Below are positions 46,971 to 56,146 of a stretch of DNA of 64,000 bases, piece by piece; position 1 is the stretch's first letter; each line of letters begins with the position of its first letter. Source of the DNA: an uncultured Acetatifactor sp. (GTDB lineage Bacteria > Bacillota > Clostridia > Lachnospirales > Lachnospiraceae). The notes under the pieces were generated by a model, which was not told the DNA's origin, made no database searches, and was given only the letters and a program-made list of their open reading frames with translations. Both the position numbers and the translations under genes were made by a program. The DNA is taken from the NCBI GenBank assembly GCA_910578815.1, contig CAJTSE010000004.1:1-64000 (forward strand), given 5' to 3'.

Positions 46971-48593
46971 ATGGCAAAGGAAATTAAATACGGTGCGGAG
47001 GCCCGTGCAGCATTAGAGCTTGGTGTCAATCAGCTGGCAGACACCGTCAGAGTAACATTGGGACCCAAAGGAAGAAATGTTGTGCTGGATAAGTCTTTCG
47101 GCGCACCGCTGATTACAAATGACGGCGTGACGATTGCAAAGGAGATCGAGCTGGAGGACGCATTTGAGAACATGGGTGCTCAGCTGGTAAAGGAAGTAGC
47201 TACCAAGACCAACGACGTGGCCGGAGACGGGACCACCACAGCTACCGTGCTGGCGCAGGCCATGGTAAATGCAGGTATGAAGAACCTGGCTGCAGGAGCA
47301 AACCCCATTATCTTAAGAAAAGGCATGAAAAAGGCTACGGACTGTGCTGTAAAGGCAATTTCCGGCATGAGCCAGAAGGTGAACGGCAAGGAGCATATTG
47401 CCAGAGTTGCTGCTATTTCCGCGGGAGATGACGGTGTAGGACAGCTGGTTGCGGACGCCATGGAAAAGGTAAGCGGAGACGGCGTTATCACCATCGAAGA
47501 ATCCAAGACCATGCAGACGGAGCTGGACCTGGTGGAAGGTATGCAGTTCGACAGAGGTTATATTTCCGCATATATGGCTACGGATATGGACAAGATGGAG
47601 GCAACTCTGGAAAATCCTCATATTCTGATTACTGATAAGAAGATTTCCAACATTCAGGAGATTCTGCCGCTGTTGGAGCAGGTGGTGCAGTCCGGCGCCA
47701 AGCTGCTGATTATTGCCGAGGATGTTGAGGGCGAGGCTCTGACCACCCTGATTGTCAACAAGCTGCGCGGCACCTTCAATGTAGTGGCTGTTAAGGCTCC
47801 TGGCTATGGTGACAGAAGAAAGGATATGCTGCAGGATATTGCAATTCTTACAGGCGGTACGGTAATCAGCTCCGATCTTGGTTATGAGCTGAAGGATACC
47901 ACCATGGATATGCTGGGTCATGCCAAGAGCGTCAAGGTACAGAAGGAGAACACGGTCATTGTTGACGGTGAGGGCGATAAGAGCGAGATTCAGGCGAGAA
48001 TTGCCCAGATCAAGAAGCAGATTGAAGAGACCACCTCAGACTTTGACAGAGAAAAGCTGCAGGAGAGACTGGCCAAGCTGGCAGGCGGCGTTGCCGTAAT
48101 TCGTGTGGGCGCGGCTACCGAAACCGAAATGAAGGAGGCAAAGCTCCGCATGGAAGATGCGCTGGCAGCTACCAGGGCAGCCGTGGAGGAAGGCATTATC
48201 TGCGGCGGCGGTGCAGCTTATATCCACGCTTCCAAGGAGGTTGCAAAGCTGGCTGAGACTTTGGACGGCGATGAGAAGACAGGTGCTCAGCTGGTGCTGA
48301 AGGCATTGGAAGCTCCTCTGTTCCACATTGCCGCAAACGCAGGATTAGAGGGCAGTGTCATCATCAATAAGGTGAGAGAATCCGCAGAGGGTGTAGGCTT
48401 TGATGTTTTGAAGGAAGAGTATGTTGACATGGTAAAGGCGGGGATTCTGGATCCTGCCAAGGTTACCAGAAGCGCGCTGCAGAACGCTACCAGCGTAGCA
48501 AGCACACTGTTGACCACCGAGAGCGTTGTGGCAAATATCAAGGAGGAAACTCCTGCCATGCCTGCTGGAGGCGGCATGGGCGGAATGATGTAA
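46971..48593 (+). CDS. groEL: Chaperonin GroEL
   Basis: This 540-residue protein is the ATP-driven protein-folding chamber. The nucleotide site GDGTTTATVLAQ (near 86-97), the apical and intermediate domain motifs and the Gly/Met-rich tail MPAGGGMGGMM are all present. Length is standard. It follows groES by 106 bases with a GGAGG site and is co-transcribed from the CIRCE promoter. Confidence 0.98.
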   Translation: MAKEIKYGAEARAALELGVNQLADTVRVTLGPKGRNVVLDKSFGAPLITNDGVTIAKEIELEDAFENMGAQLVKEVATKTNDVAGDGTTTATVLAQAMVNAGMKNLAAGANPIILRKGMKKATDCAVKAISGMSQKVNGKEHIARVAAISAGDDGVGQLVADAMEKVSGDGVITIEESKTMQTELDLVEGMQFDRGYISAYMATDMDKMEATLENPHILITDKKISNIQEILPLLEQVVQSGAKLLIIAEDVEGEALTTLIVNKLRGTFNVVAVKAPGYGDRRKDMLQDIAILTGGTVISSDLGYELKDTTMDMLGHAKSVKVQKENTVIVDGEGDKSEIQARIAQIKKQIEETTSDFDREKLQERLAKLAGGVAVIRVGAATETEMKEAKLRMEDALAATRAAVEEGIICGGGAAYIHASKEVAKLAETLDGDEKTGAQLVLKALEAPLFHIAANAGLEGSVIINKVRESAEGVGFDVLKEEYVDMVKAGILDPAKVTRSALQNATSVASTLLTTESVVANIKEETPAMPAGGGMGGMM

Positions 48594-48703
48594 GCCGGCG
48601 TTCGTCAAATGCTCGTGCAGGTACGGTGTCCGACTTACTGCTCGCGGGAATCAGCCGGCTGGAGCTCAGACAGCCTTTGAAAGAATATAATCTGTATGAA
48701 AAC

Positions 48704-48736
48704 CGGTGCAATTCGTAAGAGTTGCACCGATTTTTA
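48704..48736 (+). terminator. groESL terminator
   Basis: CGGTGCAA pairs with TTGCACCG around a 10-base loop and is followed by ATTTTTAT. Confidence 0.9.
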
Positions 48737-48747
48737 TGTTAAATCAC

Positions 48748-48776
48748 TTGACATAGTATTAAAAACCATGTAATGT
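48748..48776 (+). promoter_or_regulatory. Promoter of the glycosyltransferase unit
   Basis: TTGACA (48748-48753) and TAATGT (48771-48776) are 17 bases apart. A second possible start, an extended -10 TGCTATAAT near 48823-48831, lies downstream. Confidence 0.6.
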
Positions 48777-48927
48777 AGAACTGATGATTCAAAAAACCAG
48801 TTTTTTTTCTTGAAAGAATATGCTATAATCCATCTAATATTGGCGATCAGGCAGGAGTGCCAATATCGGATGTAAGATGCAGAGGCTGTACGGCTGCAGG
48901 ATAGAGGACAGATCGGAAAGGATTCAA

Positions 48928-49101
48928 ATGAAACGATTTGAATACATTGTAGAAGACATCGACGGCGATTACGCCCATTTAAAACGGACAGATGCGGAAT
49001 CGGATGAACTGAAGCTGGTGGCCAGGGCACTTCTGCCGCCGGAAATCAAAGAGGGGACCAGACTTCTTTACGAGTGGCTGTCCTATAGTATAATGGAGTA
49101 A
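48928..49101 (+). CDS. DUF3006-like small protein
   Basis: This 57-residue protein begins MKRFEYIVEDIDGDYAHLKR, which fits the DUF3006 pattern, and continues with ALLPPEIKEGTRLL. The ATG at 48928 follows AAAGGA; a longer frame from 48877 has no ribosome site. It heads the glycosyltransferase/acyltransferase set. No function is known. Confidence 0.6.
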   Translation: MKRFEYIVEDIDGDYAHLKRTDAESDELKLVARALLPPEIKEGTRLLYEWLSYSIME

Positions 49102-49103
49102 TA

Positions 49104-49934
49104 ATGGATATGGTTAATATCTTGTTATGCGGAAATGAAAAGGTTTTTGACGGGGCGCTGACGCAGCTGATCTCCATGACAAACAGGACGAAAGAGACAG
49201 TTCATGTATTTGTGATGACCATGGAATTGACCAGGGTACGCCAGGATTTTACGGCTATCACAGACATGCAGATTGATTTCCTAAACAGTGTGATCAGAAA
49301 AAAAAGTCCGGGAAGTCTTGTAGAGAAGCTGGATGTAACGGCATTATATGAGCAGGAATTTCATGAATGTGTAAATGAGACGGCGTACTGTACGCCTTAT
49401 ACACTGTTGCGGCTGTTGGCGGATCTGATTCCTCAAATTCCGGATAAACTGTTGTACCTTGATATTGACATTATGATAGCAAATGATATTAAGCAGCTTT
49501 GGGATATTGACGTGACAGATTATGAATATGCCGCAGTAAAGGAGAAATACGGCTGCTGGCTGATTCGCCCGGATTATTTTAATGCGGGAATGCTCCTGCT
49601 TAATATGGCAAGGATCAGAGAGACAGGGCTGTTAAAAAAAGCAAGGGAACTGATCAGGACAAAGAAGCTGCTGTTTGCGGATCAGTCTGCGATTTTTAAG
49701 TCTACTACCAGGAAGAAGCTCCTTCCCAGAATTTATAACGAACAGTCAAAATTCAATAAAAAGGATACGGTGGTGTGTCATTTTTGTAAGCGACTGATGT
49801 TTCGACCCTATCCGCACACGGAGAATTATAAGCAGTGGCAGGTGGAAGAAATCCATAAATATCTGCACTGCCATGCTTTTGATAAGGATCTTGAGGAATA
49901 TTTGAGTTTAAAGCAAGAATATATGAAAGGATGA
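49104..49934 (+). CDS. Family 8 glycosyltransferase 1
   Basis: This 276-residue protein is a retaining glycosyltransferase of family 8 (LgtC/glycogenin-like). The metal-binding DxD motif is LYLDIDIM near 114-121 and the family motif FNAGMLLLNM follows near 155. It uses a UDP-sugar, donor unknown. It starts 2 bases after the DUF3006-like gene and ends just before the second GT8. The missing signal or membrane segment points to action at the inner membrane face. Confidence 0.88.
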   Translation: MDMVNILLCGNEKVFDGALTQLISMTNRTKETVHVFVMTMELTRVRQDFTAITDMQIDFLNSVIRKKSPGSLVEKLDVTALYEQEFHECVNETAYCTPYTLLRLLADLIPQIPDKLLYLDIDIMIANDIKQLWDIDVTDYEYAAVKEKYGCWLIRPDYFNAGMLLLNMARIRETGLLKKARELIRTKKLLFADQSAIFKSTTRKKLLPRIYNEQSKFNKKDTVVCHFCKRLMFRPYPHTENYKQWQVEEIHKYLHCHAFDKDLEEYLSLKQEYMKG

Positions 49935-49940
49935 ACAACC

Positions 49941-50861
49941 ATGATAATTCCTGTTTTTTTTGCAGTGGATGACGGATACTGCCCCTTTCTTGCGGTGGCC
50001 ATACAGTCTTTGATTGATAATTCCTCCCCGGAACATACATACCTGATTAAGGTGTTGAATACGGATATTACCGAGGGAAACAAGAAAAAGATTTCAAAAT
50101 ATGAGAGGGATAACGTTGATATTGAGTTTGTAGACTTAAATTATTATATCCAGAAGGTAAAGGATAAGCTCTATACAAGGGATTATTATTCCAAAACTAC
50201 CTATTTCAGGCTGTTTTTGCCTAACCTGTATCCGCAGTATGATAAGGTGTTATATCTTGACAGCGACATTGTGATTCTTGATGACATTGCCAAGCTGTAC
50301 AATCTGGATGTGGGGGACAATCTGGTGGCGGCGGCTCCCGATGATGTGATCCAGTTTAACGAGGTATTTCAGACTTATGCGGAAAAGGTGGTGGGTGTGG
50401 CAAGCTATAAAAACTATTTTAATGCCGGCATCCTGCTGATGAACCTGGATCAGATGCGAAAGTTCAAATTTCAGGAGAAATTTATCTATTCTATTGACAG
50501 GATTACGTTTGCGGTTGCTCAGGACCAGGACTATTTGAACAGGCTGTGTAAGGGGCGGGTGAAACTGTTTGACAGGATCTGGAACAGGATGCCCATTGCG
50601 GATCCTAAAATCAAAACGGAAAACGTCAAGCTGATTCATTATAATCTGGCTTTTAAGCCATGGCATTTCGAGGATATACTGTACAAGGAGTTTTTCTGGA
50701 TGTATGCCCAGGAGACAGAGTATTTTGATGATATTCAGCAGATCAGGGAAAACTTTACGGAGGAAGACCGCTTAAAGGACGCGCAATCCCATGAGAGGCT
50801 GATTAAGCTGGCCAGAAAAGAGTCCGACTGCGTGGGGGACGATAGAAAATACAGAAAATAG
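49941..50861 (+). CDS. Family 8 glycosyltransferase 2
   Basis: This 306-residue protein is a second GT8 member. LYLDSDIVIL near 96-105 is the DxD motif, FNAGILLMNL near 157 is the family motif, and HYNLAFKPW near 232 carries the C-terminal metal-binding His. It shares only family-level similarity with the gene before, so the two probably add different sugars. They likely decorate a lipid or cell-wall polymer made with the acyltransferases downstream. Confidence 0.9.
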   Translation: MIIPVFFAVDDGYCPFLAVAIQSLIDNSSPEHTYLIKVLNTDITEGNKKKISKYERDNVDIEFVDLNYYIQKVKDKLYTRDYYSKTTYFRLFLPNLYPQYDKVLYLDSDIVILDDIAKLYNLDVGDNLVAAAPDDVIQFNEVFQTYAEKVVGVASYKNYFNAGILLMNLDQMRKFKFQEKFIYSIDRITFAVAQDQDYLNRLCKGRVKLFDRIWNRMPIADPKIKTENVKLIHYNLAFKPWHFEDILYKEFFWMYAQETEYFDDIQQIRENFTEEDRLKDAQSHERLIKLARKESDCVGDDRKYRK

Positions 50862-50895
50862 CAATATGTAAAAGCGTGGAGATAAAGCGGTAAAA

Positions 50896-51822
50896 ATGAG
50901 GAAGAGAAAAGTGAGAAAGACTATGGCGGGTGCAGAGAGAAAAAAGCCGGGATCATCGGGGAAAGACATGACAGAACAGCCTATACCTGAAAAGGCGCCG
51001 GACCGGCTGGCTGTTCTTGCCAGGATTGAACAGCTGGAGCGGGAGGGGCGGTTTGACGTGGATGCGGAGGAGGATCCGCCTACCCTGCCCTTAGAGCCTG
51101 ACCAAATAGATTATCTGCGGGTAAAGCCTTCCAGCAAGGTAAAGGTAAAGCTTTCTTACGCTTTGGCGGGGAAATTCCTGGACGGGCTGATAAAAGATGG
51201 AAAGCTGATATTGAAGGAAATCCGGGGCATGGAAAATTTAAACGGGCTGGATTCAGGGGCCATACTTACCTGTAATCATTTCAATCCCTTCGACTGTTTT
51301 ACTGTGGAGCATTTGTTCCGCATCTCGAAGCATCAGGGGAAAAAGCAGCTTTTTAAGGTGATACGGGAGGGAAATTACACCAATTTTCCCGGATTTTACG
51401 GATTTTTGTTCCGCAACTGCAATACGCTGCCTTTAAGCCAGAATAAAAAGACTATGTACAACTTTCTGAAAGCGGTGGATACGATCCTGCAAAGGGGAGA
51501 TTTCATCCTGATCTATCCGGAACAGAGCTTATGGTGGAATTACAGGAAACCCAAGCCCTTAAAGAACGGCGCCTTTAAATTTGCAGTGAAAAATCACGTT
51601 CCCGTGCTGCCCATATTTATTACCATGGAGGACAGCGGCGTATACGGTCCCGACGGCTTTTTCATACAGGAATACACGGTGTTTATTGAAAGGCCTATTT
51701 ATCCCAAGAGCGGAATGACAGAGCGGGAGCAGGTCAGCGCCATGCGCCAGGAAAACTATCAGGTTTGGAGCCGAATTTATGAAGAATTCTACGGAAAGCC
51801 GTTGGAATACACAACCGAGTAA
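50896..51822 (+). CDS. PlsC-type acyltransferase 1
   Basis: This 308-residue protein has the PlsC-type glycerolipid acyltransferase motifs: NHFNPFD with the catalytic His and Asp near 125-131, an FR/GN block near 165, and YPEQSLW near 206. It carries an extra charged N-terminus of about 70 residues. The family moves acyl chains to lysophosphatidate; here glycolipid acylation is possible given the GT8 genes. It overlaps the second acyltransferase by 44 bases. Confidence 0.85.
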   Translation: MRKRKVRKTMAGAERKKPGSSGKDMTEQPIPEKAPDRLAVLARIEQLEREGRFDVDAEEDPPTLPLEPDQIDYLRVKPSSKVKVKLSYALAGKFLDGLIKDGKLILKEIRGMENLNGLDSGAILTCNHFNPFDCFTVEHLFRISKHQGKKQLFKVIREGNYTNFPGFYGFLFRNCNTLPLSQNKKTMYNFLKAVDTILQRGDFILIYPEQSLWWNYRKPKPLKNGAFKFAVKNHVPVLPIFITMEDSGVYGPDGFFIQEYTVFIERPIYPKSGMTEREQVSAMRQENYQVWSRIYEEFYGKPLEYTTE

Positions 51823-52651
51823 GATCATTTACTATACGGATGAGCTGAATGAGGAATTTTCCGAAGCACAGATTGTCCCCAGAGTCATCGACAAGGACTT
51901 TCGGTATTTTCATGGGAAGTTCTGGAACTTTTGCTCCCTGATGGTGCAGAACGTATTGAGTATGCCCATCAAGATCTGCTATCAGAAGCTGAAGTTTCAT
52001 CTGCGGTATGTGGGCAAAGAGAAGCTGCAAGAGTGCCGTAACAGAGGTTATTTTATATATGGAAATCATACCCAGCCCTTTGCGGATACCTTTATCCCTA
52101 GTGTAGCCAATTATCCTCACCGTAATTTTTTTATTGTTAATCCGGAAAACGTATCTATGCCGGGAATGCAGGTGCTGGTGGAGATGCTGGGAGCAATCCC
52201 CATTCCCTGCGATATGGGAGGTATGAAGAACTTTGTAAAGTCCGTGGAGGATAAGATCCGGCGGAACTACTCGGTTACAATATATCCGGAGGCTCATATT
52301 TGGCCCTATTATACGGGAATCCGCCCTTTTAAGGCAGTGTCCTTCCAGTATCCCGTGAAGCTGGACTGTCCGGTCTATTGCCTTACCAATACCTATCACA
52401 GGCGGCGGAACAGACCGGGGAAGGTAAATATCGTTACCTATATCGACGGCCCGTTTTTTCCGGACAACAGTTTAAAACCCAAGGAGCGTCAGCAAAAGCT
52501 GCGGGATCAGATCTATCAATGTATGGTGGAGCGCAGCCGGGAGAGCGATTATGAGGTGATTGCATATCGCAGGGCAGAGCAGGGCGATGAAGGAGCAGAG
52601 CAGCGGGATGGCAAATGGGCAAAGCAGCAGAATGGCGAAAGAACGGAATAA
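51779..52651 (+). CDS. PlsC-type acyltransferase 2
   Basis: This 290-residue protein is a divergent second member of the family: GNHTQPFAD near 94-102 is the His-x4-Asp motif and IYPEAHIWPY near 165-174 the Glu motif. The N-terminus lies inside the first acyltransferase gene; GGAG is 8 bases upstream of this ATG. The last 35 residues are a charged Gln/Glu/Arg-rich tail. A substrate cannot be read from the sequence. Confidence 0.82.
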   Translation: MKNSTESRWNTQPSKIIYYTDELNEEFSEAQIVPRVIDKDFRYFHGKFWNFCSLMVQNVLSMPIKICYQKLKFHLRYVGKEKLQECRNRGYFIYGNHTQPFADTFIPSVANYPHRNFFIVNPENVSMPGMQVLVEMLGAIPIPCDMGGMKNFVKSVEDKIRRNYSVTIYPEAHIWPYYTGIRPFKAVSFQYPVKLDCPVYCLTNTYHRRRNRPGKVNIVTYIDGPFFPDNSLKPKERQQKLRDQIYQCMVERSRESDYEVIAYRRAEQGDEGAEQRDGKWAKQQNGERTE

Positions 52652-52670
52652 ACAGGCAGACAGCAGAATC

Positions 52671-52697
52671 AGGCGGCACATTTTTGTGCTGCTTTTT
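52671..52697 (+). terminator. Intrinsic terminator after acyltransferases
   Basis: GCGGCAC pairs with GTGCTGC (one G-T pair) around a T-rich loop and is followed by a T-run. The following stretch to 53,070 contains no convincing gene apart from the promoter noted next. Confidence 0.75.
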
Positions 52698-52835
52698 CTA
52701 TGTTGTTTTTATGCTGTTTTTTGGGGCGGTGTTTGCGGGAATACGTTTAACGGGCGGAGGTTGTTCTGACGGAATTTGCCTTGCGGGTTTATGCAACCTG
52801 TCAGTAACGAAAACTTACCTCTTGCGCATAAGGTG

Positions 52836-52863
52836 TTTACAGTTTCCAAATTCTCTGTATACT
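52836..52863 (+). promoter_or_regulatory. Possible promoter of LytTR unit
   Basis: TTTACA (52836-52841) and TATACT (52858-52863) are 16 bases apart, about 210 bases upstream of the LytTR gene. The long leader between has a GCTGCAGC-type hairpin near 53037-53056. Confidence 0.5.
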
Positions 52864-53070
52864 CTATATTATAAAAGGTGAAAGATTTACTAAGGTTGGA
52901 AATAACGCAGCCAGAGAAAATCTAAGTTTCACCTCGCCCTGCACCGATTCGTGGATTGTTTGTGCCGACCAAGGCGGCCCTGCCACAGAGCGGAATCATG
53001 GCATTTCTCATGGGAGCATCAGCTTCGTGGGATTGTGAGCTGCAGCTTTAGCTGCGGCATGGAGGTCAGA

Positions 53071-53532
53071 GTGAAGGTTAAGATTGAGATTGTGGAAGGG
53101 CTGGAGGAAGAAGAGGCGGTGATCCGCTGCAGAGAGCTGAATGATTTCTGCATCAGTCTCCAGAACTATCTGTCAAAACAGAATAACGGTAAGCGGTGTC
53201 TTCTCTTAACCGACGGAGGAACGGATTTTTTTATTCCCATGGGTGACATTTATTTCTTCGAGACGGAAGGACGGGAACTGCGGGCACATACGGCGGATAA
53301 AATTTTTTTCTGCAGCTACAAGCTCTATGAGCTGGAAGAGATGCTGCCGGGAAGCTTTATGAGGATTTCCAAATCCACCATTGCCAATCTGGATTACATA
53401 TATTCCATCACCAGAAATTTGACGGCTTCCAGCATGGTGGAATTTAGGGACAGCAAAAAGAAGACCATGGTATCTAGAAGCTATTATAAGCTGTTGCTGG
53501 AACGATTGAACACAAGAAAACTTGGACGATAA
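53071..53532 (+). CDS. LytTR-domain transcriptional regulator
   Basis: This 153-residue protein has a short N-terminal region (VKIEIVEGLEEEEAVIRC) and a LytTR DNA-binding domain (about 45-150, with IYFFETEGRELRAHT, FMRISKSTIANLDYI and MVSRSYYKLL). It lacks a receiver domain, as in the small LytTR regulators paired with a membrane protein gene. The GTG at 53071 is chosen because GGAGG lies 4 to 5 bases upstream; a longer frame from 52951 is unsupported. The LiaF-like gene follows by 65 bases. Confidence 0.88.
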   Translation: MKVKIEIVEGLEEEEAVIRCRELNDFCISLQNYLSKQNNGKRCLLLTDGGTDFFIPMGDIYFFETEGRELRAHTADKIFFCSYKLYELEEMLPGSFMRISKSTIANLDYIYSITRNLTASSMVEFRDSKKKTMVSRSYYKLLLERLNTRKLGR

Positions 53533-53597
53533 CACAGGAAAATATAGATCGAAGAATTTGGATCAAAAGTTAGGATTATAGAAGGGAGAACAGGGCA

Positions 53598-54320
53598 ATG
53601 CAGGGTAATTACAGTTTTACATTTAACAAGGGAGGTAAGGTATTTTGGGGCATTTTGTTTTTGCTGGGAGCAGCGGCTTTTCTGGTGAGCAGGCTGGGCT
53701 TTTTTGAGGGAATCAGCTTTTGGTCCATTCTTTTCAGCATCGGGCTGGCGGCAGTTTTGATTAACAGTCTGTTTAAGGGAAGCTGGGGGGGGATTTTATT
53801 TTCCCTGGCCTTTTTGGTGATCGTCAATGATGAGTTTTTAGGTTTGGAGGAGATTACGCCCTGGCCGGTGCTGGGGGCGGCAGCGCTTGGGACCATCGGG
53901 TTAAATCTATTATTCCCCAAATTCCGCAGACAAAAGAGTTTCAAGCTTATTGCAGGCGGAGAACACAGAACGGAAGACACCGTGTCCGGAGATAAGGTTT
54001 ACTATGAAAATACCTTTGGAAGTGCGGTCAAATATGTGGTGGGTGAAATATCTCAGGTGAAGCTGGATAATTCCTTTGGCTCCATGGAGGTATATTTTTC
54101 GAATGCGGTTTTGAAGGAGCATACGGCCAGTATTAAGATAGACTCCGCCTTCGGCAAGGTGGCTCTGTATGTTCCCGGAAGCTGGAAGGTGGTCAGCAAT
54201 AATATAGAGGCCGCTTTTGGCGGAGTGGATACCAGTCATTTGAACAATTTTGAGGCAGTGGACACCCTGTATATATCGGGAGAGGTCAACTTCGGAGTCG
54301 TGGAGATTCGTTCTGTCTGA
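53598..54320 (+). CDS. LiaF-like membrane protein
   Basis: This 240-residue protein has four short membrane segments in the first 110 residues and a C-terminal beta-helical domain with repeated SFG/AFG turns (ENTFGSAVKY, DNSFGSMEVY, DSAFGKVALY, EAAFGGVDT). That is the LiaF/DUF2154-type layout. LiaF proteins sense or dampen cell-envelope stress signalling. A LytTR regulator upstream suggests that this pair forms a membrane-linked regulatory unit like LytTR/DUF3021 pairs. Confidence 0.82.
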   Translation: MQGNYSFTFNKGGKVFWGILFLLGAAAFLVSRLGFFEGISFWSILFSIGLAAVLINSLFKGSWGGILFSLAFLVIVNDEFLGLEEITPWPVLGAAALGTIGLNLLFPKFRRQKSFKLIAGGEHRTEDTVSGDKVYYENTFGSAVKYVVGEISQVKLDNSFGSMEVYFSNAVLKEHTASIKIDSAFGKVALYVPGSWKVVSNNIEAAFGGVDTSHLNNFEAVDTLYISGEVNFGVVEIRSV

Positions 54321-54340
54321 GCATGGGGAGGAATTTTGAA

Positions 54341-56041
54341 ATGAAAAATATAAAAAGATACAGACAAAGTTTTTATGCTAAAAATAAGTTAAATTATGTT
54401 TTAACAAATATTGCTATTGCGGGCTGCGGAGCGGCAGAGGTGATGCTGGCAGTGCTTCTGCAGGAGTTAATGGATCTGGCGGGCAGTGGAAGCATGGCGG
54501 GGCTGAAGCGCTGTCTGTTGATGACTCTGTGCCTGGTGGCGGGCTTCTGCATCGTACTTTTGTTCAAGCGTTCGGTGATGTTTAACTATGCCAGGCGGGC
54601 GGTAACCTCATACAGAGAGACGGCATTTCAGGATATATCGGCGAAGGGTATCGGCTCCCTAGGAAAGAATAACAGTAGTGATTATATATCCGCCCTGACA
54701 AATGACGTGACCTCCATTGAAACAAAGTATCTGCTGGCGGAGTTTGAGATTCTGTATTCTCTGCTGACGGCGGTGCTGGCGCTGGCCCTGATGTTTTATT
54801 ACAGCTGGGTGATGACGCTGGCAGTGCTTGGTCTCTGTATCATACCCGTGATCATAGCGGTAATTTTCGGCAGCAGAGTGGCGGAGCAGGAGAAGGAGAT
54901 CAGCGACTGTAACGCCGGCTTTATGTCCATGGTGAAGGATTTATTAAGCGGCTTCAGCGTGATTAAGAGCTTTCAGGCCCAGGATGAGGCGGGAGCTCTC
55001 TACAAGGAAAAGAATGAATACCTGGAAGAGGTGAAATGCAGGCGGCGGAAGACGGCAGAGCTGATTAAGATCATCTCCAGCGTGGCGGGAGCCTCCGTGC
55101 AGATCGGTGTGTTCCTTTTAGGGGCCTATCTTGCCATTCAGGGTCAGGTTACGGCAGGCGTGGTGGTAGCCTTTGTACAGTTGATGAACTATATTCTGGG
55201 TCCCATTAATCAGCTGCCCGTGCTTCTGGCCGACAGGAAGTCGGCGGTGAAGCTGATGGAGAAGCTGGCAGAGCTGGCGGAGGATGAGGGCGAAAAGAAA
55301 ACGGAGCGTATGGACGGTGTGGGAGACGGAATCCGCTTTGAGCAGGTAAACTTCTCCTATGAAGAGGGAAAGGACGTACTTAAGGATGTGGGACTGAAGT
55401 TTGAAGCGGGGAAGAGTTACGCTATCGTAGGGGCTTCCGGCTCAGGAAAGTCCACGCTGCTGAATCTGCTACAGGGACATTTTGATGGCTATGAGGGAAA
55501 AGTTATCATGGGCGGGAAAGAGCTGAAGGATGTGGACACAGACAGTATTTTTGATGTGGTTTCCGTGATTCAGCAGAATGTTTTTATCTTTGATGATACG
55601 ATCAGGCAAAATATCTGCCTCTTCAAGGAATTTCCGGCTGATGCCGTGGAGTCTGCAGCAGAGCGGGCAGGTTTAAAGGAATTGATTGAAGAAAAGGGCT
55701 GGGATTATGCCTGCGGCGAAGGCGGGTGCCACCTGTCAGGGGGCGAAAAGCAGCGGATCTCCATTGCCAGAAGCCTGTTAAAACAATCACAGGTGTTATT
55801 GGCAGATGAGGCCACTTCCGCCCTGGATACGGAGACGGCAGAGGGTGTGACCAATGCCATCCTTGATATAGACGGAATTACACGGCTGGTGGTGACACAT
55901 AAGCTGGAAGAAAAAACATTAAGCAGATTTGACGATATTGTGGTGATGCGGAACGGGCATGTAGCGGAAAAGGGAAACTTTGATGAGCTGATGGGGCAAA
56001 AAGGATATTTTTATTCCCTGTATCAGGTGAGCAGGGAGTAA
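54341..56041 (+). CDS. ABC exporter, fused permease and ATPase
   Basis: This 566-residue protein is a half-size type I exporter. Six membrane segments occupy about 20-300. The ATPase domain has Walker A GASGSGKST near 366-374, a Q-loop, signature LSGGEKQ near 467 and Walker B VLLADEATSALD near 486. It works as a dimer and exports a peptide, lipid or drug. It starts 20 bases after the LiaF-like gene, so the LytTR/LiaF unit probably controls it. Possible cargo is an antimicrobial or envelope-active compound; this is inference. Confidence 0.92.
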   Translation: MKNIKRYRQSFYAKNKLNYVLTNIAIAGCGAAEVMLAVLLQELMDLAGSGSMAGLKRCLLMTLCLVAGFCIVLLFKRSVMFNYARRAVTSYRETAFQDISAKGIGSLGKNNSSDYISALTNDVTSIETKYLLAEFEILYSLLTAVLALALMFYYSWVMTLAVLGLCIIPVIIAVIFGSRVAEQEKEISDCNAGFMSMVKDLLSGFSVIKSFQAQDEAGALYKEKNEYLEEVKCRRRKTAELIKIISSVAGASVQIGVFLLGAYLAIQGQVTAGVVVAFVQLMNYILGPINQLPVLLADRKSAVKLMEKLAELAEDEGEKKTERMDGVGDGIRFEQVNFSYEEGKDVLKDVGLKFEAGKSYAIVGASGSGKSTLLNLLQGHFDGYEGKVIMGGKELKDVDTDSIFDVVSVIQQNVFIFDDTIRQNICLFKEFPADAVESAAERAGLKELIEEKGWDYACGEGGCHLSGGEKQRISIARSLLKQSQVLLADEATSALDTETAEGVTNAILDIDGITRLVVTHKLEEKTLSRFDDIVVMRNGHVAEKGNFDELMGQKGYFYSLYQVSRE

Positions 56042-56061
56042 GCTACTGTCCTAATGGACAT

Positions 56062-56090
56062 TTTACAAGAGCAAAATTATGTGCTATAAT
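56062..56090 (+). promoter_or_regulatory. Promoter of hybrid histidine kinase gene
   Basis: TTTACA (56062-56067) and TATAAT (56085-56090) are exactly 17 bases apart, 57 bases before the kinase start. Confidence 0.85.
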
Positions 56091-56146
56091 TCTTCTGTAA
56101 TGAAAGAAGGGGGAATGACGCGGGGACAGAGCCTGCGCCGAGGCGG

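Noticed and set aside
47180..48608. Several long minus-strand frames across groEL
   Set aside because: They lie opposite a perfectly conserved GroEL and have no ribosome sites.
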